Below are positions 11,001-22,824 of a DNA stretch of 64,000 bases, piece after piece; the first letter of the stretch is position 1; each line of letters starts with the position of its first letter. The stretch is from NCBI GenBank assembly GCA_950295325.1, contig OX485806.1, forward strand, positions 54,679,169 through 54,743,168, given 5' to 3'. A program made the position numbers and the translations under genes. The notes beneath the pieces were generated by a model that was given only the letters and a program-made list of their open reading frames with translations, was not told where the DNA came from and made no database searches. Source of the stretch: Polytrichum commune (taxonomy: Eukaryota > Streptophyta > Polytrichopsida > Polytrichales > Polytrichaceae).

Positions 11001-12086
11001 CGCGCCCAAAGCCATGTGCCATTGAAGATCTTGTCAATAGAAGATGGTTCAGTGTTGAAAGCTTTCAACCATTTGTTGCACCGGAACAAGAAAGTCGATT
11101 TCATTGAACAATTCAATGAGAAGCTGCTTGTTAAGCAAGAGAATGAGAACCTGCAGATACTTGATGTGTGGTCTTCTTTTCAAAGAACTACTGAATTATG
11201 CTGATTTTTTAGTATCTTGTTGATTAATGTTAATGGTTCAAAGCAGTTGAAAATTCTGTTGTGATATGTGTTTGATAGTACAAATATTTCTAAGTAAATA
11301 GCATATGTTCACAGCCAATACTTTATTGCAAGCATTAGTTGCTTATTGTCAATTGTATGTGGCAGGTAAGGAACTCCCAGCTCACTGAAGTGAGCAGAAC
11401 GGAATTCATGACACCTTCAGCATTCATTTTCTTATATGAGAATCAGCTTTTTCTTACATTCCGGGACAGGACAGTTGCTGTATGGAACTTCAGAGGGGAG
11501 CTAGTGACATCATTTGAAGACCATTTGTTATGGTATCCTGATTGCAATACAAATAATATCTACATCACCAGTGAACAGGATCTCATCATATCTTACTGCA
11601 AAGCCCATCCAGACAACAATGCAGAGGAGCCTGGTGAGTTGCTACTTTTGTAGGTTTGAGGTGGAGAAATTTGTAGATTGTAATGTAGAAATGCTGTTTC
11701 TACAATATTATTTGAAAAGGGAATCACTCCTGTGGATTTGTGTCTGGTTCTTGATATATTTACAAGAAGCTCTGTGTGCCTGGAGAACGCTTGTCATGTT
11801 CATTTGGATACAGGATTCATAATCCCCATCTAGTGACAGAATTGGATCTTTGGGTGCAGTTGGTTCAATCAATATCAGCAATATCTTAACTGGAAAGTGC
11901 CTTGCTAAGATCAGGGCAGATGACCCTAGTGTTGTAATCTGTCCTCTTTCACGGCCAAATTCCTCCAACATCAGAAGCTCAGTACAAGAAGCTCTAGAGG
12001 ATGTTACAGCATTGTTTTATGATGAAGAAAGGAACGAGATCTATACAGGGAATCGACATGGACTAGTCCATGTCTGGTCAAACTAG
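8069..12086 (+). CDS. WD40-repeat (transducin-like) protein, eight exons, 464 aa
   Basis: Exons: 8069-8269, 9099-9246, 9346-9496, 9862-9987, 10486-10566, 10973-11165, 11366-11633, 11860-12086. All seven introns are GT-AG, and the 1395 coding bases stay in one frame to TAG at 12084-12086. The basic N-terminus (RRVVAGKRPRPDDF) is followed by a beta-propeller-type body with EIVAARDTVFAL, FDDVNGKVLTYSAQD, RTVAVWNFRGELV and the final GLVHVWSN. It matches my memory of a conserved, single-domain plant family annotated as transducin/WD40 repeat-like superfamily protein. Its role is not established to my knowledge, and WD40 propellers usually act as protein-interaction scaffolds. No stops or frameshifts are seen, so it is probably functional. 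Introns are short (99-829 bp), unlike the repeat-rich surroundings. Confidence 0.92.
10096..10322. mobile_element. MITE within intron 4 of the WD40 gene
   Basis: CACTGATTATCC at 10096 is mirrored by GGATAATCAGTG ending at 10322. The inverted match extends about 45 bp with few mismatches, including the block GCGTGTTACTAT and its complement. The dinucleotide TA flanks both ends (10094-10095 and 10323-10324), compatible with a TA target-site duplication as in Tc1/mariner-type MITEs. The unit is 227 bp and noncoding. Confidence 0.72.
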
Positions 12087-13748
12087 GTAGCAAGGAGGTG
12101 TTTTGTGGTTTGTTATCCTTTGCCACATCTTTTCGACTTGTATACAGAGCAGGTAGCAGAAACTTTCCTTGGTGTTTTATTTGATATGTAGACATTGTCA
12201 CTTATTTGAATCATGAATTCAATGGTTTAGCATCCCCCTGCTCACATGTAAATTTCATAGGTTTTCTGCTTGAGTGTACCTGACATATTCAATGGAACAA
12301 CTTCTCACTCATTTTCCTTTTGTGGATAAGATTCACCCTCCTGACCTGGTTTGTCAAGGTTTCACATGTCTGTTTTGGATGGAGGTCGTATGTCATTAAT
12401 TATGAGAGCCATGTGTCATGCACGTGTCAGATAGATGCAATCAATTAGCTTGATAGTACATGGGTGCATTTTTGGAAGGATACTCTCTATGGTTTTGATG
12501 TAGAAGACTGACCTGGCTGGGGGCCATGGACCCAGTTTTTTGGTCACTAATTATGTTCAAAAATTTCTTCAAGGTACGTGCATTATGTACCAAGCATCAT
12601 GGTATGGGTGCACCAGATGCTTGGGAACTCCCAAGTCGTAGGGTGTGTACATGCATGTGTAGGTGGGTGGGGGGCGGGGTGAGGTGAGTCATTGCTGTAA
12701 AGTGGAAGGTGGAAGCAATTCCATTCTTTAGGAAGAGTGAGTATGTCCAGAAAGTGGTTGGGATTTGGATGGCTGAGCCAAACAAAGAAGACACGAGGGT
12801 GGAACTTATTTAGCATGCTAAGAGGTGCCAAAATGAGTTCACTCACTTCAGCAGAATATGTTCTTCCTTCATATGCACTACATCTGAGCATACTCAAGAA
12901 GTGGTACGAAATAACCTGAAGTCGATGGTCGATTTGGTTAAAAATAATTCCAAAAATATAAGCCAATTTTTTTGGAAAATCTAGGCATGTTTCATTGAAT
13001 CCAGGCATCCTATCCTTCACAATTGCCAACATATGAAAACATTGTTAAATTCTACGAAACTAAGTAGATGTTTGTTTGTGATTAATTGTAGTCTGGTGGG
13101 AAGCGGAGGAGTCCATGTACAGTAGTCAAGTTCATCCTAACTCATCCTTAAGAAATGGGTAAGCATTAAAGTACAAGACTGTAGAACTTTGTCCGAGGGT
13201 TTACACATGCTGGTATCTTTTTGTGGTATCTCTTACCTTTGTGGTGGAGGTACATTGATTTGCACTCGGCCCATTTTCACACACCATTAAGTTAAGTTAC
13301 CACATATTTTAAGATTATGTTATCTTACCATTGGGTTATATGTTTTCTTTTTTAAAAAGGTCTCAACATTTACGGTAAGTTAGGACATGGGCGTGAGGAG
13401 GGTTAACTTATGTTACACCCTGTATGTAGTGAGATACAAGTTAGAGAAATGGTGTGATTCCAACTTTGCATACAAACATTTAGACTTGCAGACAAACAAA
13501 TTGACTTTGTACAGAGATGTATGGATTTTGTCGGCATACAATTTTGGCAAAACAAACATGTGAACCTTATGGCGGGACCTTGGGGTCCCACATAGACTCC
13601 TTCTCAAAAAGTCATTAATTATTTAATTGTTGGAGTGCTTATGTTGCAACCTAAAGCTAAACATGGGCCTTAAACATGTAGCCGTTGGCTACTGTATCTC
13701 GTTGCATACCGTTCGATCTCTTATTCTCAGCTAAGTTATCTTTGCCCT
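12087..13748. other. WD40 3' UTR and downstream intergenic DNA
   Basis: The 3' UTR starts at 12087. A clear polyadenylation signal is not evident. I see no further gene, only short chance frames and one G-rich run (about 12662-12685). Confidence 0.5.
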
Positions 13749-14148
13749 TGTGAGGCCAAACCCACTACCCTTAAGCGTCCTAGTCCGGGTGATGGTTTTG
13801 AGAATCACATGTGTGATATTGGAACTCGTAGCAACATGAAATGTGGGTTCCACATCAATAAGCTCACGGCTTACTTCAAGTCATGATATTTTATTAATGT
13901 GATCCTCTTGAATAGGTAAATTCTTGGTCTTCTCAAGGGTCCAACCCACAGCCTTGGCTACTGTCACCAAAAAGCCTGCACCCTTCAATTTCGTCCTAGC
14001 CCGAATGGAGAAGTTTATAATGACATGTAGAGATTTCTCTCTTTGTAACACAATGTATGATTCCAATCTATCGTTGGAATATACGCAACTTAGCCAAGTC
14101 TATACTATGTCTTCTTATACTCCTTAATCTCGAAGTTTGGAAGTTTGG

Positions 14149-14393
14149 AAGTTTGGACATAGTCTCGGTTTTTTGGCTCTCAAAAATTCATATGAAGTCC
14201 AAAAAATGAGTTCTTGGTATCCATGGATAGGTAATGAAGTCCTCTACATGAATATGCAATAATATTTCTACTGCCACAAAGTATATGGTCGCAATTCTAC
14301 GCTGTTCCCTTTGAACCTACATTTTTTCACTAGTTTTTGGAAGTTTGGACATAGTCTCGGTTTTCTGGCTCTCAAAAATTCATATGAAGTCCA
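14149..14393. repeat. Direct repeat pair, 192-bp spacing
   Basis: A segment of about 53 bp beginning AAGTTTGGACATAGTCTCGG occurs at 14149-14201 and 14341-14393 with only one or two changes. The first copy is preceded by three short AAGTTTGG units. Confidence 0.7.
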
Positions 14394-14439
14394 ACAAAAC
14401 TAAATGCTTCAATAAGAGACTTTGCACATCCGCATAAGT

Positions 14440-16791
14440 ATAAGGCTAATAAATGTAAATCCAAGTATTCAAACAAAGCCATAAATTGAACTTTAAATCA
14501 TTCACGCCCAACTATTACTAACAAGAGGTCAAGCCCTCTTCAAGGCCAACTAGCCTTGGCTCCTGACCTTACATCCATGCACATACACGTGCTCCTATCT
14601 TACTTCCCACGCACCCACACTTATAACACGTGGAGTGCCAAGGAGCACGAAGGAAAGAGAGGATGAGTGAGGGAAGAATGAGGGATTATATAGTGAGTTT
14701 GAGGGGGTGAGCACCCTCAAGGCTCACGATAAGCCCTCGAGATTTCCTCCTACTTTGTAGGCTCTTATCCTATCTCCTAAGCCTTCCTCCCTCAAATGAT
14801 CAACAAGGATCCTAATTCAAACATTTAACTAACCTTGACTTTCTACCTACCACACTTTACCAAGGTTTGTCCTTCTCCTACTTAAATCCACTCTACAAAA
14901 GCCTAATGATTCAAACTAAGCTTTCTTCAAGCTTCACTCTTTTTATATTTTTATGAATAATCATAAATCACCAAAACACCACTTGTAATGTTTTACAAGT
15001 GTTAACAACCAATGTGGGTATCAATTTTGGGCTCACAGCTACACATGCCCTCAAAAATCTTCTTCTTAAAACCTTGGTCTTGGCCGATGATTCTTCACTA
15101 GTGCTTGTTGCCTCGTTGATGCTATAATGTATCGGCTCCATGGTGCTTCACGTCAACATTGCACTTCAATTCATCCCATTATAAGAACACAAGTGTTAAA
15201 AAACGCTTGTCTCACTTGGCCTTGCTTTCTTTTCCACAAGTCCCTTACAATTCACTCCAAAGTTAACTCCTTAATACAACCCCTAACCCGGCTAGTCTAA
15301 CCAACTAGCCTAACTAGCTAGCCACTAACCCAAGCTTCATTCAAAGTAACCAGCTGGGTCTAACCAGCAGTCACTTCAAACTAACCAGCTGGTCTAACCA
15401 CAGTCACTTAAACTAACCAGCAGTAACTTAGACTAACGAGTTGGATTAACTACAGTCACTTCAAACTAACCAGCTGGTCTAACCACAGTCACTTAAACTA
15501 ACCAGCTGGTCTAACCAACAGTAACTTAGACTAACCAGCTGGGTTTAACCAGCAGTAACTTAAACTAACTAGTTGGGTTAACCACAGTCACTTCAAACTA
15601 ACCAGCTGGTCTAACCACAGTCACTTAAACTAACCAGCTGGTCTAACCAACAGTAACTTAGACTAACCAGCTGGGTTTAACCAGCAGTAACTTAAACTAA
15701 CCAGTTGGGTTAACCACAGTCACTTCAAACTAACCAGCTGGGTTTGACCACAATCACTTAAACTAACCAGCTGGTCTAACCAGCAGTCACTTCAAACTAA
15801 CCAGCTCGGTCTAACCACAGTCACTTAAACCACCAGCTGGGTTTAACCAGCAGTAACTTAGACTAACCAGCTGGGTTTGACCACAGTCACTTAAACTAAC
15901 CAGCTGGTCTAACCAGCAGTCATTTCAAACTAATCAGCTGGGTTTAACCACAGTCACTTCAAATTAACCAGCTGGTCTAACCAACAGTAACTTAGACTAA
16001 CCAGCTGGGTTTAACCTGCCTGCACCGAGTCCAACCTGCCTGCAAACGAGTCTAGCAGCTCCAGGCTTCGGCCAACTACTAACCATAAAATCAAATGCCT
16101 TGATTTAAATACTATAACTCTAAATACTAAAGTCTAAATACTATAAATCTAAACACTATGAGTCTAAATACTATAAATCTAAATGCTAGAAGTTGAATAC
16201 TATGAGCTAAGCACTTGTTTCTAAATGCCTTAAATCAAACACTAACTACATCTAACAATGTAAAGCTAACTTCAAGACTAAATGGTCTTGGCTCTCCACC
16301 TTAAAACCTTGCACACCCACGTTCCCCTTTCTTGCTCCACACACACCCACACTTATAACACATGGGATGCTAAGGGAACAAGAAGGAAAAAAAAAAAAAA
16401 AAAAAAGTGAGGGTTATATAGGGAGAGGAAATGGAAGAGGTGAGCACCCCCAAGGCTCAAGATAAGCCTTTTGATCTTTTCCTACTTTGTAGGCTCTCAT
16501 CCTATCCTCTAAGCCTTCAACTCTTAAACCAACAACATAGATTCCAATTCAAACAATTAACTCAAGGAGCTACCCTTGGTTCACCACACACTACGCTCAC
16601 CTAACTAAGGAACTTTCTTCATGCCGCTAAGCTTCTAATCAACCACTCCACACAAGCCTAAGGCCTAAACATAACTTCACTCAAGCCTCACTATTTTTTA
16701 TATTTTTGTGAATAATCATAAAACATAAAAATATAACTTCTAATGGTTTCAAAGAATTAAGAACACATGTGGGCACCATTTTGGGCTCACA
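14440..16791. repeat. Duplicated LTR 3' segments flanking the minisatellite
   Basis: 14440-15037 and 16260-16791 align along their length. Shared blocks include CACACTTATAACAC, CTACTTTGTAGGCTCT, TTTATATTTTT and the terminal TTTTGGGCTCACA. A run of 20 A residues lies in the second copy at 16387-16406. Confidence 0.75.
15339..16017. repeat. Minisatellite, about 33-bp monomer with 132-bp higher-order period
   Basis: About 20 diverged monomers of the form ACTAACCAGCTGGTCTAACC plus ACAGTCACTTA or AGCAGTAACTTA. A four-monomer block starting GACTAACCAGCTGGG at 15529 recurs at 15661, a step of 132 bp, indicating amplification by blocks of four. The array lies inside the LTR-like unit, between its duplicated flanks. 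Confidence 0.9.
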
Positions 16792-16865
16792 ACCCTCTTG
16801 TTCTCTTTATTCATTTGTGTTTCGTAATCGCTACTCTTTCATAGGCGTTAGTTAGCATAATCATT

Positions 16866-17752
16866 ATGAGCTCGATTGATAGTATAGATGAATGTTTTGA
16901 ATTTCTTGATTCATTCCTACACGATCTGGTCAGATATGATGCGGCCGAAGATTGAAAGAGCAAGCCCATTGCCAATCTCGTGATGGCACTGGATGAGGTG
17001 GAGGCATTCTTGAACATGTTCCTTGATTATGTCTTGGCACAACGGTGGCAACTTTACATCAAGCGTTACTCTATCGAGTTAACATTGGCACCCAATTCAT
17101 CAATGCAATCATTGACCTTGAGGGAGTCGAAGACAGGCCAAAGATCATCATCATTAGGTGTCACGACGACAATGTCCATGCTGCAAGCTGTGGATGTGCA
17201 ACATTGATCAGGTGGAATTGGTGGCTCACATCAGACGGTGATTTGGCGGCAACACCATCTTCCATTAGCAAATCGAAAGGAGACTGCTCCTAATCAGAAG
17301 GTATCATCATGAATCTGATCTAGAGCGGACTGTCGGAGCGCGAGATTCGAGCCATTTTGCCTATCGGTGGCTCAAAGATTAGTCGATTACATAAGGTACC
17401 TACTCATAAAATGGACAATCTTCGCACTCGTCGTCCCCCATGCTTTCGTGCTCATGCACTTTCTGTAGCCGACCTTCTAGTGATAAAGGCAGACGTGCTG
17501 ACGTGGGAGATTGAGGACGGTTTCCCCGTGCCTATCGGCGTCCTAAGTAGTATCTTGAAGGCCACATTCTCTTCGCTCTATGAGCGCTACAAGGCGAATG
17601 TTAAAACCACCAATGACAGTGGTCGCGTTTTATCTTATTCACGCTGGATCCAGTACATTCACATGTTATGACTTGGCCTTCACTTGTCTCAAAGCGCCGA
17701 GGACGTATGTGATTGCTGCGTTCTAATCAAGATTCAGCTCGCGTGCGACGAC
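16866..17752 (+). pseudogene. Unrecognised protein relic, N-terminal part (possible DNA-transposon protein)
   Basis: From ATG at 16866 a frame runs with one stop (about 16953), then frameshifts, into stretches with protein-like composition: ALDEVEAFLNMFLDYVLAQ, then a frame with DLEGVEDRPKIIIIRCHDD, then a 104-codon open stretch at 17357-17671. The last part contains SYSRWIQYIHM, and after a stop at 17671 come LHLSQSAEDVCDCC and IQLACDD. A Cys-containing SAEDVCD.C segment of this kind precedes the catalytic domain in some plant DNA transposases, but that is a weak memory-based resemblance. The relic is cut at 17752 by the solo LTR and resumes at 18591. Confidence 0.4.
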
Positions 17753-18590
17753 TATCGCACACCTCTCCATGAGGAATGCCCGAAAGACCATGAACATAAG
17801 GGGGACCCTGGAATGACACCTAAGACTTGTGGCGTCGTTGGTGAGAGGCCCCAAGACATTTGAGTGTGGGTGAGGGCCCCGGAAGTTGGGAACGCCTCCC
17901 ATCCACGGAGACTAGGAGGCACGAGGATAAGGCCATAAGCTGTACGTAGCTTATGGTGTGTAGATTTTAGAATGCTCAAGAACAGCTCAATCAAAGGTGT
18001 GATCTAGGAGTTATGGCAATTTGAGTGGGGCGTTGTCCCGGGACAACGCCCTGGTACAACAATGGTTTGGGAGTGGCTCCCGAGACTGTCAAAGTTTGAA
18101 CATGCATAACTTCCTCAATATTTGCCCAAATGGGACAAGTGAGAAGTCCATCGGAATCTACGTGAAAGAGAGACAAAAGGTTTCTTGACGATGGGGTAGG
18201 GGCCCCGGCAAAAGTACTAGAGGCTTATATGGGTGAGGTAATATGGCCTCATCCACCCGAGGCCGAACGGCAGGGCCTCCATGGGCTTTGGCCCAATGTA
18301 AGGGCATAGTTAGTATGGTTCGGGTTGTTATAGTGTTGCTCTGGCAACGCAATGATCAACATAAGATTTGACTTCCATTCATGGAAGTCCACATCTAAGA
18401 ATTGGTTACTGATTAAGGGGAGAGTCCCGAAAGCAAAGTAGGAGGGTTGGTTCCCCTCTTATGAACTATAACGTCCAGGGTAAGGAGAGCTAATCATTAG
18501 CATGGCGGAATGCAAAGGGTTAGCGCTCGTGATCCTTGGTAAAAATGAAAATGGGCAAGATTGTTAAGGGGTCTAGCAAGGGTTGCGACA
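17753..18590 (+). mobile_element. Solo LTR of the 970-bp TGTCGC family
   Basis: It starts TATCGCACACCTCTCCATGA and ends AGCAAGGGTTGCGACA, the same ends as the copies at 59238, 48130, 36006 and 41405. Flanking pentamers ACGAC and ACAAC match at four of five positions. No internal region is attached. The sequence is 838 bp, shorter than the other copies through internal deletion. Confidence 0.82.
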
Positions 18591-19568
18591 ACAACCTTGT
18601 CGCTGATGAATGTGAGTTCCTACTTAAAGAAAAGGATATGCATCTAAACTAAGTGTAAGCGTCATATCTTAAATAAGTATTTTAAGTCGTTGCCTCTCCG
18701 TTACACGTTAAACTATTTCTTTGAGATTGATCATGGCCACCTTAACATGCGACTGATGACCTCCTCGCCAAGCAATTCTACCATTGATGTCCCACCATTC
18801 CAACCCGATAATATCGACATTACTCAACAATTGATTCTATCCGATCTCTTTGGCGTCGGTGTTATCACAATCAAGCAGTTAGTGTAGTTGCTGACCCGTT
18901 TACCGATTCCACCTCAAATATTGCTTAGTAGCAAAAAAATGATTTCGCTCTAATGTACTATCCAGCAATTCTAGTATCTCTTTAGTCTCAAATTGAAAAC
19001 AAACAGAATGACGAAGTTCAGCCCTCGACCACGTGCCGAAACAAACGTCATCATGTAGCAATTGGTGCAATGGTTGAATATGCACTGGCGGTAGTTAAGG
19101 CAAGGCCATGACGCCCAAAGAAAGCCAAAACACCGACAATGTCCTCGCAAAAATATGTTCTTACTTATTTCTTCATAAATCCATCTAAAAAACAAGCATG
19201 ATAACCTTAAAAATGAATAAATGCGGCACCCAATTTTTTTTTAACCTGAATGTCCCCGTGTAGCTCATGATGTGAGCAACCGATTGCTGCTTTCGTAGAA
19301 AGAATCGGAGTTATATGGACAATGCTATAGAATATATGCGAGAGCAACGAGCCAATGGGACCTTGGGATCCCGCCATGTGGTTCATGTGTAAGATGAAAT
19401 TCATTGTTTAGAATCATTTTGTATGAACTCTTTATGAAATAAAAATGTGGAAGAAAATACTTGAACACAAGTGAAATGTTATGAATTGTATGAATGTCTA
19501 AAGCAAATCGTGGATCCCATACAAGGTGGCCAAGATGGAGAAGTTAGTCACTACACACCATTACAAAT
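18591..19568 (+). pseudogene. Unrecognised protein relic, C-terminal part
   Basis: Immediately after the solo LTR the frame continues with ADECEFLLKEKDMHLN. If the LTR and one target copy are ignored, the frame before 17753 runs straight into it. Later open patches are FEIDHGHLNMRLMTSSPS (about 18720-18775), an IDITQQLILSDLFGVGVIT patch (about 18815-18870) and QPIAAFVERIGVIWTM (about 19280-19325). Many stops intervene. A copy about 97 percent identical over a sampled 165 bp lies inverted at 39530-40438. I do not recognise the family. Confidence 0.4.
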
Positions 19569-21323
19569 TGTGAGCCCAATTATGTGCCCACATGCGAACT
19601 TGACCTAAAAATATATTAAAACCTTAGGATTCGCATTCACCTGAAGCTTAATTAGAAAGTCAAAGGGAAGGAGCATCGAGGAGTTTGGATAGATTAAGTT
19701 AAGGTATGAAACTTAGAGTTAGGATAGGTGATGAGAAGTTAGAAGCTAAAGTTAGATTTTGTTGAATTAAGGCCCCAACTCTAAGGGCAAGCGGGGGGAT
19801 GAAAGCTAACAAGAGGAATTAGAAGGGCTAAGTTTTCCTAGGAGTCAAGTTGTTTTTGGAAGGGCCAAGTGTTTTTTTGGGAACCACTTGCTAAGCAAGG
19901 GCAGCTAGAGGTAAGGGTAGTTGGAGGCTAAGGTGGAGGATGAGGGGTCTGAGGTTGACGGGGTCCCGTCTCTTTCAGTTGGTTAGCGGCAGCAGTATCG
20001 GAGAGGGGCGCAGCAGCCAGAGCGTGGAAGCCTGCACAAAATCCACGAACATGGGCTCTTTTGGGTGAAGTGTACTTGTAGGGGAGGCTGCTGATCACGT
20101 CGGGGATTAGACAAGCGAGTTGCCGCTGGAAATGTAGCTGGGCTTCAACATAAAGGAAGAAACAGAGAGCTCTGGAAAAAAAAAAAAAAAAAAAAAAACA
20201 TTGAAAACCGAAAGGGTTTCGGCATCAGAGGTTGAGCTGCGAAGGAGGGGATTTTTTGGTTTGAGTTGAGTAACTCTGTGAGGCAAATTCAACCTCTCAC
20301 TAAGCTGGATGAGGGAAACAAGCAAATGGAATGTGATGGTGGATGGCCGAGGTGGGTGTAGTCCTGGGATCTGGATTCGAAATTCGCAGGCCATTGGTAT
20401 TGTCGGGTACAAGAGATTCAGAATCTGCTGGTTAAATTCTCAACTCTGGATGAGTGGGCATGAAATGGCATGAGTGGGTGGGGGTGGATGATGCGTTCGA
20501 ATTTGATGGTTGCAATTGTGGCATTTTGGAGCTAGGCATAATTCTGTGATGAGGTTCTGAGCAGGGGCGAGGAGTGGCTACTCTGGTAGTTGCCACAATG
20601 CGGTGAAGGTGTGCCGCAGCCGCAAAAGGCTGCCTGCCAATCGAGAGGTTCCTTGGCCTAAACCATTGCCTTCCAGCACCGGCTGGAGTGCACCTTGGCC
20701 GCAGGTGATATCAGCAACCGAATTGAGCCCCGAAGGGTCAGCTAAATCTGGGTGCAGCAAGAGGGTAAGGCTGAAGGGGAAGTTGGCTCCCTTGGCCATG
20801 TCCGCATTGGCGGGGTCTGAGACTGGACCTTGGGCGTCCCAAGGCTCGGTGGTATTTCTGCAGGCTGCAGAGGATTGCAGCCACAGTGTGTTGAGGGGTA
20901 GGAGTGTAGGGGCAGGGGTTAAGCTCAACTAGTGAGCGGCAGTTAGGATAGGTGGTTAAAGTGTGGCATTTCAAGTAGGAGAGGGAGTGGGCATGGGCAA
21001 GCCAAAGGTATAATTGGGGTTGCCTCAATGCCATTAGGAAATAGCTTAGGTTAGTTAATCAGCTCTTTGTTGTAGGTTGGAGGCTTCATAGTGGGTGTGG
21101 GTGTTCGTTGGGTGACTATGTGTGGCCATGATTTCAAGAGAAAAAAATATTTTTAAATATTTGTCACCTTGCTTTCTTTGAATAAAAGTGTGCATTTGAT
21201 ATTTATATGGTTGGGGCATTGGGAGTGTGATTCCAAGGGCTGAGGAAGGTCATACAAGTACATGCGAGCCATAGGCTCTCACCCAGAATTACGACGCATA
21301 AGGGTGGGGGTTTATGGCTGACA
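19569..21323 (-). mobile_element. Solo LTR-like insertion of the TGTGAG...CTCACA family
   Basis: In plus orientation it starts TGTGAGCCCAATTATGTGCC and ends TTATGGCTGACA, so the family orientation is minus. Its position is proved by comparison with the uninterrupted inverted copy at 39.5 kb, where the flanks join directly. Target duplication CAAAT/TAAAT (four of five). It contains a run of 23 A residues at 20176-20198 and a G-rich segment at 20580-20930. The open frames there have no recognisable product. Confidence 0.8.
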
Positions 21324-21538
21324 TAAATCTCAACATCTCAAGATGTAGTCTTCCATGTGTGCCATGCACTTGTGCATTGGTATAGCTCTAGCTCTAGGTT
21401 AAGGTCCGGGAAGAGGATGTTGCATTTTTCCAATTCCAACATTGTGGCAGTCAATGGAGAATGTGTTTGAAGAAATCATGTACGACCTTAAATTTGATGG
21501 AGATGAACCCTAAATTTATGAGGTAATCTGTGAGCCTC
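21324..21538 (+). repeat. Continuation of the interrupted relic
   Basis: About 215 bp that join to 19568 in the uninterrupted inverted copy (39323-39530). One frame contains WQSMENVFEEIMYDLKFDGD. This is protein-like but of unknown identity. Confidence 0.6.
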
Positions 21539-22824
21539 TGTGAGCCCAAATTGGTGCACACATGTTCAGTTGATCTTGCAAAGTTGTTTTGATTTGATTT
21601 TGAAATTCTTTTAGTTACTTGAAAACTTAAAAAGAGTGCAAGGATGGGTTTTGGTTTGGAGTTGAGTTTTACTGCGAGTTTAAGTGTTTTGATAGGTTGG
21701 GTGTGAGTGTGTTTAATGAGGGAGAATGAAAGTGTGGAGTGGGACTTGTCGTGAGGTGAGAGCGGGGTTAAATGTTTAGATTAGGCTAGGGTATGTTAGA
21801 ATTAGAGTGAAGGGATGTCCAAATAGGGCTCGCTCGGTGTTCATTGTGGGACAAGGTCACTGTCACCTAGTTTTAACCGGGTCCAGGGGTACCCAAAAGG
21901 TTTCAGTGGCCGTTTCCCGGTCTCTTCTACACAATGCCGCAACCAGGAGGGTTGCGGCAACCGGAACACACAAAGGAGTCCTGCTGACTGGCTTGCAGGC
22001 ACCTCCGCAAAGAGGAGAAGGGGGAGCAGCCAAGAAGCGAGGAGGTTTACGACAAGGAGGCGAGCAATGCTGGGGAGTTGGGACCTGAATGAAGCCACAT
22101 CGATGCTCCAGTGGATGGGGAGGGTGGAAGATTGACTGTGAGTGAGGGGAGGTGGCTGGAAACGCCACCTCTCGGTTGAAGCTTAGAATTCTAGCTGCCT
22201 GACTCGAATTCGGAGTCGGAATTGATCGCAAGAGCAATAAAATCACCACTGGGATTCAACTGTGTGGCTCAGAGAGGGAGATCTAGCTCCGTAGCGCGGA
22301 CAGTTAACCACCTGCCGGGTAACAGCCCGGTGACGGGCATTGACGGGCCGGGCTTGATGCAAACAATGCAGATTCTACGAATACTGTGGACTACTGAAGT
22401 CGGGTACCGAGGCTCATAAGGAGCAGAAGGGGAAGGCCCATGGGCCAGTTGGGTTGTGTATGGGATTAGGCAAGGATAAGTGGGATTAGGCTTAGTTAGA
22501 CGGTAGTTAGTAAGGGTTTAGGACCGGTCCTTAGTGGGGCCGTGGTTCTTGACTCTGATATGTGGCACGAATGGTTGCAAAACATTGAGTCTAAGCTAGG
22601 TGTGATAGGGTAGTGAGTGGGTTAGTGGGTAAAGAGATGTGGATGGGAAGAGAAAAACATTTCTTAATGCTTGTACTTTGTGCTAAGAAATGGAAGGGAT
22701 GATTTGGTGGGATATCTCGTGAATTTCACACATGTCAAGGGTTCAGTGGACAGTTAGCAGTGAATGTGGGCTCTAAGCTTCCACCCGGATTACGACGCTT
22801 AAGGGTGGGGGTTTAGGCCTCACA
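21539..22824 (-). mobile_element. Second solo LTR-like insertion of the TGTGAG...CTCACA family
   Basis: It starts TGTGAGCCCAAATTGG and ends GGTTTAGGCCTCACA, 1286 bp. Flanks GCCTC and ACCTC match at four of five positions, and the inverted copy at 39.3 kb lacks it. The hallmark GGATTACGACGCTTAAGGG lies near the right end, as in its relatives. Frames at 21807-22249 are GC-rich chance frames. Confidence 0.8.

Larger units (their letters stand above)
13749..16791 (+). mobile_element. LTR-like unit of the TGTGAG...CTCACA family, expanded by internal repeats
   Basis: It starts TGTGAGGCCAAACCC and ends TTTTGGGCTCACA. The flanking pentamers GCCCT and ACCCT match at four of five positions. The first 60 bases contain the family hallmark CCCTTAAGCGTC followed by CCGGGTG, also seen at the matching ends of the units at 19569-21323, 21539-22824 and from 61875. 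No coding domain is present. A second copy of its 3' part (14440-15037 resembles 16260-16791) brackets a minisatellite, so the unit is 3.0 kb against 1.3-1.8 kb for its relatives. It could be an LTR enlarged by tandem duplication, or a tiny LTR element whose second LTR lost its 5' part. Confidence 0.6.

Noticed and set aside
15339-16017. Possible CRISPR-like repeat array
   Set aside because: Monomers are contiguous with no unique spacers. It is a plant minisatellite within an LTR-like unit.
20578-22249. GC-rich open frames on both strands
   Set aside because: They lie within two solo LTR-like insertions and show no conserved motif.
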